Part shown: positions 24,125 through 33,733 of the stretch, piece by piece
Numbering within the stretch: the first letter of the stretch is position 1
How the letters are laid out: every line of letters begins with the position of its first letter
Assembly (NCBI GenBank): GCA_021413975.1
Contig: JAIOPJ010000039.1
Coordinates: 62,001-126,000 of the forward strand
Direction of reading: 5' to 3'
Origin: Gemmatimonadota bacterium
Lineage (GTDB): Bacteria; Gemmatimonadota; Gemmatimonadetes; Gemmatimonadales; Gemmatimonadaceae
Length of the DNA: 64,000 nt
Program-made: the position numbers and the translations under genes
Notes under the pieces: generated by a model
Database searches by the model: none
What the model was told of the DNA's origin: nothing
The model's input: the letters and a program-made list of their open reading frames with translations, nothing else

Positions 24125-24670
24125 CTAGGTCGGCCGGCGCAACCGCGCCGACGTGCGTCGGCTCGGCGCCACCAACCGGTCGTGGACCACCTGCGCCTCG
24201 GACCTGAGCGTCGCCGGGTCCATCGTCTCGAGCGGCAACTTGAGCAGCGCGTTTATCCGGGCGACGAGCGCGTCGTAGGTGCCCGCGAAGGCCGCGCGTG
24301 CCGTCGCCGACGCGATGTGCTCGGCCGGGTCGGGCAGTCCCCAATGCACCTGCGCCGTCGCGCCGGGGAAGAACGGGCAGGCGTCGCGGGCGTTGTCGCA
24401 GACCGTGATCACGAGATCGAACTCTTGCCCCGAGAACGCATCGAGGTGCTTGGGCTGGCTCCTGCTCCAGTCGATCCCATGCGTCATGAGCGTCATGAGG
24501 GCGTACTCGTTGACCTTCGTGGCCGGGCGCGACCCGGCGCTCTCCGCCAGCACCGTGCCCATCGGACGCTTCGCTCCCCGCGTGGCGATGATCGCCTCGG
24601 CCATCTGGCTGCGCGCCGAGTTGCCGGTGCAGAGCACCAGGATGCGAAAGGGGGTGGATCGCTCGGTCAT
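24125..24670 (-). CDS. arsC: Arsenate reductase, low-molecular-weight phosphatase type
   Basis: A 181-residue ArsC of the thioredoxin-coupled kind. The catalytic P-loop CTGNSARSQ (C-x5-R) is at residues 14-22, and the resolving-region motif VCDNARDACPFFP and the DPAEH segment follow. It reduces arsenate to arsenite. The family usually ends near residue 140; here about 35 extra residues (SEAQVVHDRLVAPS...) form a helical tail of unknown use. No arsR, arsB or acr3 lies beside it. It is separated from the hydroxylase gene by 38 bp. Confidence 0.82.
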   Translation of the reverse strand: MTERSTPFRILVLCTGNSARSQMAEAIIATRGAKRPMGTVLAESAGSRPATKVNEYALMTLMTHGIDWSRSQPKHLDAFSGQEFDLVITVCDNARDACPFFPGATAQVHWGLPDPAEHIASATARAAFAGTYDALVARINALLKLPLETMDPATLRSEAQVVHDRLVAPSRRTSARLRRPT

Positions 24671-24735
24671 CGGGTACGTGAGGCAGGGAGGGGGAACCGG
24701 CGCGCGCCGCTCGTGGTGACGCGCGCCGCGGCCCG

Positions 24736-25134
24736 CTACTTCACCACGACCTTCTTGAACCGGTCACGGATCTTCATCAGTTCCACCGCGGAATCGGCGT
24801 TCTTCTTGATGAGGTCCTCGAGCAGTGTCATGACCGTCGCGTCGTCCTCGACCAACGTCGGCTCCGGGCTGAGGTGCACGCCGAAGCTCATGTGGCGGCC
24901 GGGCTCGATCACCTGCTCGTTCTTGACCACCACGTCCGACTCGGAATCGGCGACGCGCACGACGCAGAACTTCTTCCCGGCCTTCTCCATGTAGCCGAAG
25001 CGCAGGTACGCGCTCTCGGGCCACTTGGGCAGGTCGTGCACGTAGCCGTCGGTGCCGGTGAAGGTCGTCGCACCGGGCTTCAGCGCGGGGAGATTCCGTT
25101 CGAGGCCACCGTGGTACATGAAGACGTGACGCAT
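24736..25134 (-). CDS. Hypothetical protein, 132 residues
   Basis: I do not recognise a family. The protein is soluble, begins MRHVFMYHGGLER and is beta-rich in the first 90 residues with two Gly-Thr turns. It ends in a charged helix (KIRDRFKKVVVK). It has no signal peptide. The ATG at 25134 is the best start; upstream in-frame sequence only mirrors the permease gene and intergenic DNA. A TAGATTC element on this strand at 25219-25213 could belong to its promoter. The 25135-25295 interval carries nothing else I can identify. Confidence 0.55.
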   Translation of the reverse strand: MRHVFMYHGGLERNLPALKPGATTFTGTDGYVHDLPKWPESAYLRFGYMEKAGKKFCVVRVADSESDVVVKNEQVIEPGRHMSFGVHLSPEPTLVEDDATVMTLLEDLIKKNADSAVELMKIRDRFKKVVVK

Positions 25135-25295
25135 CGGGGTCTTGGGAGCGAGAGGTGACGCGAGGCCCGTCGGAGACGAGCCCTGCAGGTGGGGGGTGGA
25201 GCGTTGGCGTTCGAATCTACCGGGAAGACGAGTCGGAGGCCAATCTCCGGACGATCCTCCCCGTCCGAGGTGCGCCCAGGATGCATCGAGGCCGG

Positions 25296-26882
25296 TCAGC
25301 GGCCGAGCGCCCCCGAGGACTGCAGCAGCACCCAGAGCCCCATCAAGGCGGCCAGCGCGACGGAATGCCAGAAGACCCGCCGCAGGATCGTCCCTTCCTC
25401 TCCGTGGGCGCCCGTGGCCGCGCTCGCCACCACGATGCTCTGTGCGTCGATCATCTTGCCCATCACCCCGCCGGAGCTGTTCGCCGCCGCCATGAGCACG
25501 GGGTCCACACCCACCTGGTTGGCCGACACCACCTGCAGGCCCCCGAAGAGCACGTTCGACGAGGTGTCGCTCCCGGTGAGCGCCACGCCCAACCAGCCGA
25601 GCAGCGTCCCGAAGAAGGGGTAGAGCACCCCGGTGTGCGCGAAGGCGAGCCCGAGGATGGTGTCGGTGCCCGAGTAGCGTGTGACGAAGCCGATCGCCAT
25701 CATCGCCGAGATGGTCATCAGCGAGGGCACGAGCCGTCGGGCATTCATGGCGTAGGTACGGGCCATCGTGCCGGCGCCGCACCCCATGACCAGGCCTCCC
25801 AGCAGCGCCGCGAGTGCGATCCCGCTGCCGGTCGCGCTCAGCCAGTTGAACGCGAACACCGCCGCCTCGGCCTTGGGGACCGGGACCACCGGCGCGATGC
25901 GCATGACCATCTCGTGCAGCCCCGGCACGGGGAATGCCGGCGCCGAGAGCGCGTTGAGCCACCCCTTCACCTGCGGTGTGCCCCAGGCGAAGACCACGAG
26001 CGTGAGGATCGCCCACGGCATCCAGGCACGGACGATCGCACCACGGTCGGCGACCTCGGTGGTGATCGACGGCCGCCAGACTCGCAGGAAGATCGCGAGC
26101 GCGCTCATGGAGCAGAGCGAGGCGATCACGTCGACGAGCCAGGGCCCGTGGTACACGGAGACGAGATACTGCGGCACGGCGAACGAGACTCCCGCCACGA
26201 GCAAGGCCGGCCAGACCTCCACCGTGCGCTTCACGCCGGCATACGCGAGCACGAGCCAGAACGGGATGATCACGGAGAAGGGTGGCAGCTGATGCCCGAC
26301 CATCGCCGAGAGATCGCGCAGGTCGAGACCGGTCACCCCCTGCAAGGCGATGAGTGGCGTGCCGAGCGCGCCGAACGCCACCGGCGCGGTGTTCGCGATG
26401 AGCGAGAAGACCGACGCTTCGATGGCCGGGAAGCCGAGCCCGATGAGCAACGCCGCGGTCACGGCGACCGGAGTGCCGAAACCGGCCGCCCCCTCGAAGA
26501 AGGCGCCGAAGCAGAAGGCGATCAGCACGAGTTGCAGTCGCCGGTCGGTCGTCACGTGCGCGATGCTCCCCTGCAACACCGCGAACAACCCGCGGTCCAC
26601 CGTGAGCTGGTAGAGGAAGAGCACGTTGAGCAGGATCCAGCCGATCGGGAAGAGTCCGTAGGCGGCGCCGTACGCGGCGGCGCGCAACGCCAGCGCCGCC
26701 GGCATGCCGATCGCCGCGACGGCCACGAGCAGCGCGACCAGGAGCCCCGCCAGCGCCGCCCATTGCGCCCGCACGCGATGCGTCGCGAGCAGCCCGAGCA
26801 ACACCGCGATCGGCAGCAGCGCCACGAGCGTCGAGAGCGCGGCGGAGCCGAGCGGATCGTAGTCCTGCGTCCAGGGCGTCAT
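25296..26882 (-). CDS. lctP: L-lactate permease family transporter
   Basis: A 528-residue inner-membrane transporter with about 12-13 helices. Family signatures are FFEGAAGFGTPVAV, SLIANTAPVAFGALGTPL and, in the C-terminal half, GSDTSSNVLFG and ANSSGGVMGKMID. LctP/GlcA proteins import lactate and glycolate with protons. It lies downstream of the FMN-dependent lactate dehydrogenase gene (36 bp gap), which makes a lactate uptake and oxidation unit. The start is ATG 26882. Confidence 0.9.
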   Translation of the reverse strand: MTPWTQDYDPLGSAALSTLVALLPIAVLLGLLATHRVRAQWAALAGLLVALLVAVAAIGMPAALALRAAAYGAAYGLFPIGWILLNVLFLYQLTVDRGLFAVLQGSIAHVTTDRRLQLVLIAFCFGAFFEGAAGFGTPVAVTAALLIGLGFPAIEASVFSLIANTAPVAFGALGTPLIALQGVTGLDLRDLSAMVGHQLPPFSVIIPFWLVLAYAGVKRTVEVWPALLVAGVSFAVPQYLVSVYHGPWLVDVIASLCSMSALAIFLRVWRPSITTEVADRGAIVRAWMPWAILTLVVFAWGTPQVKGWLNALSAPAFPVPGLHEMVMRIAPVVPVPKAEAAVFAFNWLSATGSGIALAALLGGLVMGCGAGTMARTYAMNARRLVPSLMTISAMMAIGFVTRYSGTDTILGLAFAHTGVLYPFFGTLLGWLGVALTGSDTSSNVLFGGLQVVSANQVGVDPVLMAAANSSGGVMGKMIDAQSIVVASAATGAHGEEGTILRRVFWHSVALAALMGLWVLLQSSGALGR

Positions 26883-26918
26883 GAGCGGCTCGTGATCAGG
26901 TCGGTCGCCGGGCGTCGC

Positions 26919-28019
26919 TCACGGCGCCAGCAGGTCGCGCGTCGCCTCGGCCGGCGTGCGGCACCCGGCGAGGGCGAGCGCGAGGTCGCACTCTTCCTTC
27001 AGCAACTGCAGCACGCGCTGCGCCCCCGCCGCCCCGTCCACGGCGAGTCCCCAGAGCACGGGGCGCCCGAGGAGCACCGCCTGCGCGCCGAGCGCGAGCG
27101 CCTTCACCACGTCGGTGCCGCGGCGGATGCCGCCGTCCACGAGGAGCGCGCCGCCGCCGGCCATCGCATCGGCCACGTCGCCGAGCGCGCGGGCGGTGGG
27201 GATCGCCGTGTCGAGCTGACGCCCGCCATGGTTGGAGACGATCACGCCGGAGGCGCCGTGCTGGAGCGCGCGCACGGCGTCGTCACCGCGCACGATGCCC
27301 TTCACGAGGATCGGCATGCGCGTGAGCGAGCCGAGCCAGTCGAGGTCGGCCCAGGAGATCGACGCATCCCAATGCCGCTCGGTGAAGGCCGCGAGCGACG
27401 ATGCCGTCTCGACCCGCTCGGCGAGCACGTCGCGTGGCGCCGCCCCGACATTGGGTATGGGCGTCTCCGCCGGCACATGGAAGCCGTTGAGCAGGTCGCG
27501 CTCGCGCCGGCCGAGCATGGGCGCATCCACCGTGAGCACGAGGGCGGTGCAGCCCGCCTGCTCGGCGCGGCGCACGAGCGCCTCCGTCAGGCCGCGATCA
27601 CGGTAGATGTAGAGCTGGAACCAGAGCGGCCCGCCCGTCGCCGCGCGCACCGACTCGATCGACCGGGTCGCGAGCGTGGAGAGGATGAACCCCGTGCCGG
27701 TGGCGTCGGCCGCGCGCGCGGTGGCGAGTTCGCCGTCGGCATGCGCGAGCTGCTGGAAGGCCATCGGCGCGACGAGCACGGGCCAGTCGAGCGCGTGGCC
27801 GAGGAGTTCGATCCGGTGCGACCGCCGGGACACGTCGCGGAGCACGCGGTAGCGGATCGCGATCCCGTCCCAGGCGGCGCGCGAGGTGCGCAGGAGGAGT
27901 TCGTCGCCGGCGCCCCCGGCGTAGTAGTCGAACACCATGCGCGGGAGACGCTCGGCCGCCGCGGACTCGTACTGGTGGAGATTCACGAGCGGCATGACCG
28001 CGGCGCGGTCCTGCGTCAC
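26919..28019 (-). CDS. lldD: FMN-dependent alpha-hydroxy-acid (L-lactate) dehydrogenase
   Basis: A 366-residue FMN enzyme of the lactate dehydrogenase/glycolate oxidase family. Landmarks are FDYYAGGAGDE near residue 28, WFQLYIYRDR, the catalytic histidine-arginine motif VSNHGGRQLD, and VDGGIRRGTDVVKAL for flavin phosphate binding. It oxidises L-lactate to pyruvate; in bacteria electrons normally go to the quinone pool or oxygen. I chose GTG at 28019, which overlaps the TGA of the upstream aminotransferase gene (GTGA); an internal ATG at 27995 is the alternative. LctP follows, supporting lactate as the substrate. Confidence 0.87.
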   Translation of the reverse strand: MTQDRAAVMPLVNLHQYESAAAERLPRMVFDYYAGGAGDELLLRTSRAAWDGIAIRYRVLRDVSRRSHRIELLGHALDWPVLVAPMAFQQLAHADGELATARAADATGTGFILSTLATRSIESVRAATGGPLWFQLYIYRDRGLTEALVRRAEQAGCTALVLTVDAPMLGRRERDLLNGFHVPAETPIPNVGAAPRDVLAERVETASSLAAFTERHWDASISWADLDWLGSLTRMPILVKGIVRGDDAVRALQHGASGVIVSNHGGRQLDTAIPTARALGDVADAMAGGGALLVDGGIRRGTDVVKALALGAQAVLLGRPVLWGLAVDGAAGAQRVLQLLKEECDLALALAGCRTPAEATRDLLAP

Positions 28020-29497
28020 GCGAGCGCCGACGCGTACCACCCCGCGACCTGTTCCCGCAGCGCCGCATCCCCGTCGCGATGCCGGTACTCGTTGGTCACG
28101 CTCGAGTACGCATAGTCCGCGGCCCACTCGTCACCGTGGCGCATGACCTGCGCGACCGCCTCGAGGGCGCGGTCGATGTCCGCCATCGTCGTGCTCGGAT
28201 GGAAGGAGAGCCGCACCCACCCCGGCTTCTCCGAGAGGTCGCCACGATCGATCCGGTCGGTGATCGCCTTGGAACGCGACGGGTCCACGTGCAGCAGGAA
28301 GTGTCCGTACGTGCCGGCGCACGAACACCCGCCGCGCGCCTGCACGCCGAACCGGTCGTTGAGCAGTCGCACCACGAGGTTGTAGTGCAGCCCCTCCGTC
28401 CAGAACGAGAGCATCGCCAGCCGGTGCCGCACGCCGGGGGCCAGGAGGTGCACCCCCGGGATCGCCTGCAAACGGTCCATCGCGTAGGGCACGATCGCCT
28501 CCTCGCGCCGCCGCATCGCGTCGACTCCCATCGCTTCCTTGAGGTCCACCGCGAGCGCGGCCTTGATCGTCTGCAGGAACCCCGGCGTGCCCGCGTCCTC
28601 CCGCGCCTCGATGTCGTCGTGGAAGGCGTACTGCCCCCACGGGTTGGTCCACGCCACCGTGCCGCCGCCGGCTTCGTCGGGCACCGAGTTGTGGTAGAGC
28701 GCGCGGTTGAAGATCAGCACCCCCGACGAGCCCGGCCCCCCGAGGAACTTGTGCGGGGAGAAGAGCACCGCGTCGAGCGCGGCCTCCGGGTCGCCCGCCG
28801 GATGCATGTCGATCGCCACGTAGGGCGCGGAGGCGGCGAAGTCGATCAGCGAGATCCCGCCCGCCCGACGCATCAGTCTCGCCATCTCGTGATAGGGCGT
28901 GAAGATCCCGGTCACGTTCGAGCAGGCGCTGAACGCCCCGATCTTCATCGGCCGGTCGCGGTACTCGTGCAGCTGTGCCGAGAGCGCGTCGAGGTTCACC
29001 ACGCCGTTCTCGTCGGGCGGCACCACCACCACGTCGGCGATCGACTCGTACCAGGAGGTGTGGTTGGAGTGGTGCTCGAGATGCGTGACGAAGACGACCG
29101 GACGCTCGGCCTCCGGGAGGTCGATGAAGTGTCGCAAGCCTTCGGGCGCCTTGAGACCGAGGATGCGCTGCAGCTTGTTCACCACGCCGGTCATCCCCGA
29201 GCCGCTCGTCAGCACGAGGTCGTCCGGACCCGCGTTCACATGCCGCTTGAGGCGCGCATGGGCCTCGTGGTAGGCGATGGTCATCGCCGAACCGGTCACC
29301 GAGGACTCGCTGTGCGTGTTGCCGACGTAGGGGCCGAAACGCGTGAGGAGCGCCGCCTCGATCGGAGCGTAGAGACGCCCACTCGCGGTCCAGTCGGCAT
29401 AGACCAGCTTCTGCTCGCCGTAGGGCGTGCGGAAGGTCAGGCCGTCACCGATGGTGTTGGCGCGGAAGGGTGCGAAATGGCGTTCGAGGTCGGACAC
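28016..29497 (-). CDS. Class V aminotransferase/cysteine desulfurase-fold enzyme
   Basis: A 493-residue PLP enzyme. Motifs include VYADWTASGRLYAPIE, LTSGSGMTGVVNK, THLEHHSNHTSWY, IDFAASAPY and the PLP lysine in FSPHKFLGGPGSSG. The family covers cysteine desulfurases, selenocysteine lyases and isopenicillin-N epimerase-like proteins. A cysteine-rich GGCSCAGTYG segment near residue 400 sits where desulfurases carry the catalytic loop cysteine. The substrate is therefore probably a sulfur amino acid, but this is not certain. GTG 29497 has GGAG five bases upstream. It is coupled by GTGA to the lactate dehydrogenase gene. Confidence 0.75.
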   Translation of the reverse strand: MSDLERHFAPFRANTIGDGLTFRTPYGEQKLVYADWTASGRLYAPIEAALLTRFGPYVGNTHSESSVTGSAMTIAYHEAHARLKRHVNAGPDDLVLTSGSGMTGVVNKLQRILGLKAPEGLRHFIDLPEAERPVVFVTHLEHHSNHTSWYESIADVVVVPPDENGVVNLDALSAQLHEYRDRPMKIGAFSACSNVTGIFTPYHEMARLMRRAGGISLIDFAASAPYVAIDMHPAGDPEAALDAVLFSPHKFLGGPGSSGVLIFNRALYHNSVPDEAGGGTVAWTNPWGQYAFHDDIEAREDAGTPGFLQTIKAALAVDLKEAMGVDAMRRREEAIVPYAMDRLQAIPGVHLLAPGVRHRLAMLSFWTEGLHYNLVVRLLNDRFGVQARGGCSCAGTYGHFLLHVDPSRSKAITDRIDRGDLSEKPGWVRLSFHPSTTMADIDRALEAVAQVMRHGDEWAADYAYSSVTNEYRHRDGDAALREQVAGWYASALA

Positions 29498-29553
29498 GGG
29501 GACTCCGGTCGATGTGCGTCAGGGGAACGTAAGCGATTCCGGCCCCTACCGAC

Positions 29554-30931
<1,378 letters not shown>

Positions 30932-30933
<2 letters not shown>

Positions 30934-30971
30934 CGCGTCCTGGGAGGACGCGTCCTGGGAGGACGCGTCCT
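30932..30971. terminator. Tandem palindromic repeat after argG
   Basis: A 15-bp unit GACGCGTCCTGGGAG is repeated twice and part of a third time. Each unit contains GACGCGTCC, and two copies complete the palindrome GGACGCGTCC (30946-30955, 30961-30970) around TGGGA. The result can form a 10-bp hairpin in either direction. It lies between convergent genes and probably ends both transcripts. Confidence 0.55.
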
Positions 30972-31452
30972 AGAAGCGGAGTCCGACGCCGAGCCCGGCC
31001 CAGTTGGACTTCGGGTCGGAGTTCACGATGGTGTACGAGAGCATCACGTCGAAGTTGAGCAGGCCGAGCGACGCGCTGGGCACGATGCCGACCTTCTTGA
31101 AGTTGGTGAAGTAGCCGGCCTCGACGCCGAGGTCGAGCATCGGCAGCGAGAGGTGCGGGCCGGCGGTGAGGCCGATCACGTCCTGATCCTCGATGCCCAC
31201 CGGCGTCCCGAGCACGTCGATCGTCTTGCCCGGGAGTCGGGTCCACGTGGCCGTTCCCATGAGCTTGATCCCGCCGAGCGGGATGCCGAGGCGGCCATAG
31301 GCGCCGAAGCCGCCCTTGTACACGTCGGCGAGGTCGCCCTGGGGCAAGACGGCCTGGGCACCGATCCGGACGTCGAGCAGGGGCATCTGCGCTGCGGCAG
31401 GGGCCGCGAGGATGGCGGTGAGGCCGAGGACCATGGCGCTGCGACGAAGCAT
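30970..31452 (-). CDS. Small outer-membrane beta-barrel-like protein
   Basis: A 160-residue exported protein. The signal peptide ends near APAAAQ (residue 22). The mature part is made of alternating strands with aromatic ends and terminates in GLGVGLRF, a classic C-terminal outer-membrane signal with a final phenylalanine. It resembles small eight-stranded OmpW/Omp25-type barrels in design but has no clear family match. Its stop lies inside the third palindromic unit. Function unknown. Confidence 0.7.
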   Translation of the reverse strand: MLRRSAMVLGLTAILAAPAAAQMPLLDVRIGAQAVLPQGDLADVYKGGFGAYGRLGIPLGGIKLMGTATWTRLPGKTIDVLGTPVGIEDQDVIGLTAGPHLSLPMLDLGVEAGYFTNFKKVGIVPSASLGLLNFDVMLSYTIVNSDPKSNWAGLGVGLRF

Positions 31453-31540
31453 GTGGATCTCCTGAGGGAAGGGACGAGCACCCCGCGCCGGGTGGGCGAG
31501 GGCCTACGAGAACGACTCCTTGCGCCACGGCGACGTCACC

Positions 31541-31564
31541 GTATATTCCCGTATCGTCATATAC
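31541..31564. promoter_or_regulatory. Operator-like inverted repeat GTATAT-N12-ATATAC
   Basis: Between the divergent barrel-protein and rhodanese genes there is one AT-rich site with GTATAT at 31541 and ATATAC at 31559. The 24-bp dyad is the size of a typical dimeric repressor site and also overlaps possible -10 sequences on both strands. Confidence 0.4.
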
Positions 31565-31632
31565 TGCGTGCAGGCCGCCCGCGAGGGGTTCCGCGGCCGG
31601 CTCCGCATCCCAATCCTCCTTCCGTCCACTCC

Positions 31633-31917
31633 ATGCCACGGTTCCGCGATCTTCCCGTCGACGCGGTCGTCGACGTCCGTTCCAAGCTCGAGTTCTGGCT
31701 CGGCCACCTGCCCGGCGCGGTCTGCGTGCCGGTCGACCAGCTGCCGGACGGCCTCGCCGATCATGCCGGAATCACGAAGGCGAGTCGGATCCTCGTCTAC
31801 TGCGCCTCGGGCGCCCGATCGGCCTCCGCGGCGGCCGCGCTCCGCAGGGCCGGCTACGCCCGCGTGACCGACGGCGGCGGCATCGGCGAGGCCAGGCGCG
31901 ACTTCGTCCCCGCCTGA
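31633..31917 (+). CDS. Single-domain rhodanese-like protein
   Basis: A 94-residue rhodanese domain. VVDVRSKLEFWLGHLPGAVCVP near residue 12 is the common N-terminal pattern. The catalytic cysteine is in LVYCASGARSASAA, where the six-residue active-site loop CASGAR matches sulfur-transfer rhodaneses. Such single-domain proteins move sulfane sulfur or act in thiol redox. ATG 31633 is the start; upstream in-frame sequence belongs to a long open frame that mirrors the barrel protein. It is followed after 49 bp by the zinc-ribbon protein. Confidence 0.8.
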   Translation: MPRFRDLPVDAVVDVRSKLEFWLGHLPGAVCVPVDQLPDGLADHAGITKASRILVYCASGARSASAAAALRRAGYARVTDGGGIGEARRDFVPA

Positions 31918-31930
31918 TCCCGCGCGGCCG

Positions 31931-31960
31931 TTGTAACGGCGAGCTCGACCGGTTCTATTT
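31931..31960 (+). promoter_or_regulatory. Sigma-70-like promoter before the zinc-ribbon gene
   Basis: TTGTAA at 31931 and CTATTT at 31955 are separated by 18 bp, a reasonable -35/-10 pair. The start codon lies only seven bases after the -10, so the transcript would be close to leaderless. Confidence 0.35.
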
Positions 31961-31966
31961 CCATCC

Positions 31967-32608
31967 ATGGTCTGCGCCGTCTGCAACAAAGAGAGCAACA
32001 ACCGCCGGGTCTGCCCCTTCTGCTTCACGCCCTATCCGGCGGACGCGCCGCAGTCCCGGCAGTCGACCGCGACGGGCCGGCAGTCCACGGGCACCACCCG
32101 CCAGTCGACCGCGGCCGGCAAGGCGAGCTGGCCCGGCGACCGCCAGACGGCCGCGGCCACCGGCGAGGGCGGCGGCGCGATCGGCGGCGCCGTGGAGCGG
32201 GCCCGCGCATTCGTCATGCGCCAGACGCCCCTGGTGCGCTGGAGTGCCGCCGGGATCGTGGTCGTGCTCATCCTCTGGACGACCACCGGCGGCAGCGACG
32301 AGAAGAAGTACGCCGCGGGTTCGGTCCCGTCCAACATCATCGCGACGCCGATGCAGCGCGAGGAGGCGATCGCACTGCTCAAGCGCACGCGCGAGACCGC
32401 GCTCGTGGACATGCAGTCGGACGAGGTCTTCGTGAGCTACCCCGCGGCCACGTTCCCCTTGCTCGCCGAGGGGCAGATCGCCCTCGCCCAGCAGTTCGCG
32501 CGCGCCGATGAGATCGTCGAGGGGCGCAAGCGGAGGATCTTCTTCTACAATCCGAGCGGCCGGATCTTCGCGCAGTCGGACGGCGTCACCGGCGTCACGG
32601 TGAAGTGA
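31967..32608 (+). CDS. Zinc-ribbon membrane protein of unknown function
   Basis: A 213-residue protein with a clear modular layout. Residues 3-23 hold two cysteine pairs (CAVC and CPFC), a small zinc ribbon. Residues 28-60 are a low-complexity linker with RQST repeated three times. One hydrophobic helix follows at about 92-107 (WSAAGIVVVLILWTT). The C-terminal domain (residues 120-213) has LLKRTRETALVDMQSDEVFVSY and ends in a beta segment GRIFAQSDGVTGVTVK. I do not recognise the C-terminal domain. The zinc ribbon would be cytoplasmic and the last domain periplasmic. It follows the rhodanese gene. Confidence 0.6.
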   Translation: MVCAVCNKESNNRRVCPFCFTPYPADAPQSRQSTATGRQSTGTTRQSTAAGKASWPGDRQTAAATGEGGGAIGGAVERARAFVMRQTPLVRWSAAGIVVVLILWTTTGGSDEKKYAAGSVPSNIIATPMQREEAIALLKRTRETALVDMQSDEVFVSYPAATFPLLAEGQIALAQQFARADEIVEGRKRRIFFYNPSGRIFAQSDGVTGVTVK

Positions 32609-32621
32609 CCGGCCCGTCCGG

Positions 32622-33659
32622 TCACTGGTACTGGATGTAGAGCACCTTCGGCTTCAGCGCCGCGATCTCGGCGATCGTCGTGCGCGGGTTGTCGTTCTTC
32701 GCCTTGTAGAACTGCTTCCACCCCACGAACTGCACCGGTTCCGCCTTCACGTATTGCCGGAACGTGTTGCGCTTGAGGTGCGGGGCGCCGAAGCCATCCA
32801 TGTGCATCACCACCTGCACCTCCGGCCGCAGCCGGATGTTGCGATAGTTGGTCACGCCGCGCTGCGTGAAGCGATGCACGACGAGCACCTTGGGCGGGAG
32901 CTTGTGGTTCACCACCAGTCCCTGCAGGAACTCCGCGGCGTAGTTGATGTCCCTCGCGTCGAGGGTGCCCACCTTCTTGCCGGGGAAACCGTCGGCCCCC
33001 ATCGCGAACTCGGGATCGATCCCCAGGTGGAAGTTCGGCCGGGCGAGGAAGCCCGCGAGCCGCGGGAGTTCGGCCTGCAGGGTGCTGCGCCCCAGCTGGA
33101 CGTCGAGGAAGACCAGCGCATTGCGCGTCGCCGCCCAACCCGCCACGCGCTCGATCAGGGTGTCGGCCATGCGCAGGCGGTACTTCCCGTCGCGTCCGGC
33201 CGAGCCCTGCGCGACCACGGCGATCAGGTGCAGGGCCGGTATCACGGGCGTCGACGGATCGGCCTTCTCCCACGCCGCCACCTCGGCGTCGAGCATCTTG
33301 AGCATCTGGTCCGACGGGTATTCGCCGAGCACGCCCATGCGCTTGGAGAGCGGGTTGCCGTAGTACGCGACGATCCGCCTCTCCGGCAGGATCGAGCCGG
33401 GCAGCGGCTCGGGTCCCTTCACCGGCCAATAGGAGTCGAGGATCGAGTCGCGCCGCGCGATCCGCTGCTGCTCCGCCGTCAGTGGGCGGGCCGGCGCACC
33501 GGAGCGCGCCGAGCTGTCGGGCGCGGTGCGGCGCGCTCCGGTGTCCGCGGCGGCACGGCGCGCCTGACTGTCCGCGGCGGCACGACGGGAGGGATCACCC
33601 TGCTGCAGCGAGACGGGCGTGAGGACGACGGACGCGGCGAGAACGAGCGCGAGACGCAC
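32622..33659 (-). CDS. Secreted protein with Ala/Arg repeats, function unknown
   Basis: A 345-residue protein with a short signal peptide (residues 1-18). Residues 22-60 are a low-complexity stretch of RRAAAD-like repeats, then a globular region begins near residue 85 (PERRIVAYYGNPLSKRMG). Its alternating strands and helices (ALHLIAVVAQGSAG, NALVFLDVQLGRS, NFHLGIDPEFAMG, VQVVMHMDGFGAP) look like a TIM-type barrel. I cannot assign an enzyme family. A perfect hairpin separates it from the gene upstream, so it has its own promoter. Confidence 0.6.
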   Translation of the reverse strand: MRLALVLAASVVLTPVSLQQGDPSRRAAADSQARRAAADTGARRTAPDSSARSGAPARPLTAEQQRIARRDSILDSYWPVKGPEPLPGSILPERRIVAYYGNPLSKRMGVLGEYPSDQMLKMLDAEVAAWEKADPSTPVIPALHLIAVVAQGSAGRDGKYRLRMADTLIERVAGWAATRNALVFLDVQLGRSTLQAELPRLAGFLARPNFHLGIDPEFAMGADGFPGKKVGTLDARDINYAAEFLQGLVVNHKLPPKVLVVHRFTQRGVTNYRNIRLRPEVQVVMHMDGFGAPHLKRNTFRQYVKAEPVQFVGWKQFYKAKNDNPRTTIAEIAALKPKVLYIQYQ

Positions 33660-33686
33660 GGAGGGTTGATCGTGGGAGTGGGGGAT

Positions 33687-33721
33687 GCACGAGAGGCGGG
33701 CCGCAGGCCCGCCTCTCGTGC
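33687..33721 (-). terminator. Perfect 16-bp hairpin terminator
   Basis: GCACGAGAGGCGGGCC and its exact complement surround the three-base loop GCA. It lies 13 bases after the stop of the 622-residue secreted protein gene and before the next gene. There is no T-run, but the stem is very stable and is likely to stop transcription. Confidence 0.75.
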
Positions 33722-33733
33722 CCGGAATCTAGT

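Noticed and set aside
25155-28115. 986-residue plus-strand open frame
   Set aside because: It is antisense to the permease, lactate dehydrogenase and hypothetical genes, which all have clear motifs. Its composition (Arg, His, Glu, Gly) is typical of mirror frames in GC-rich DNA.
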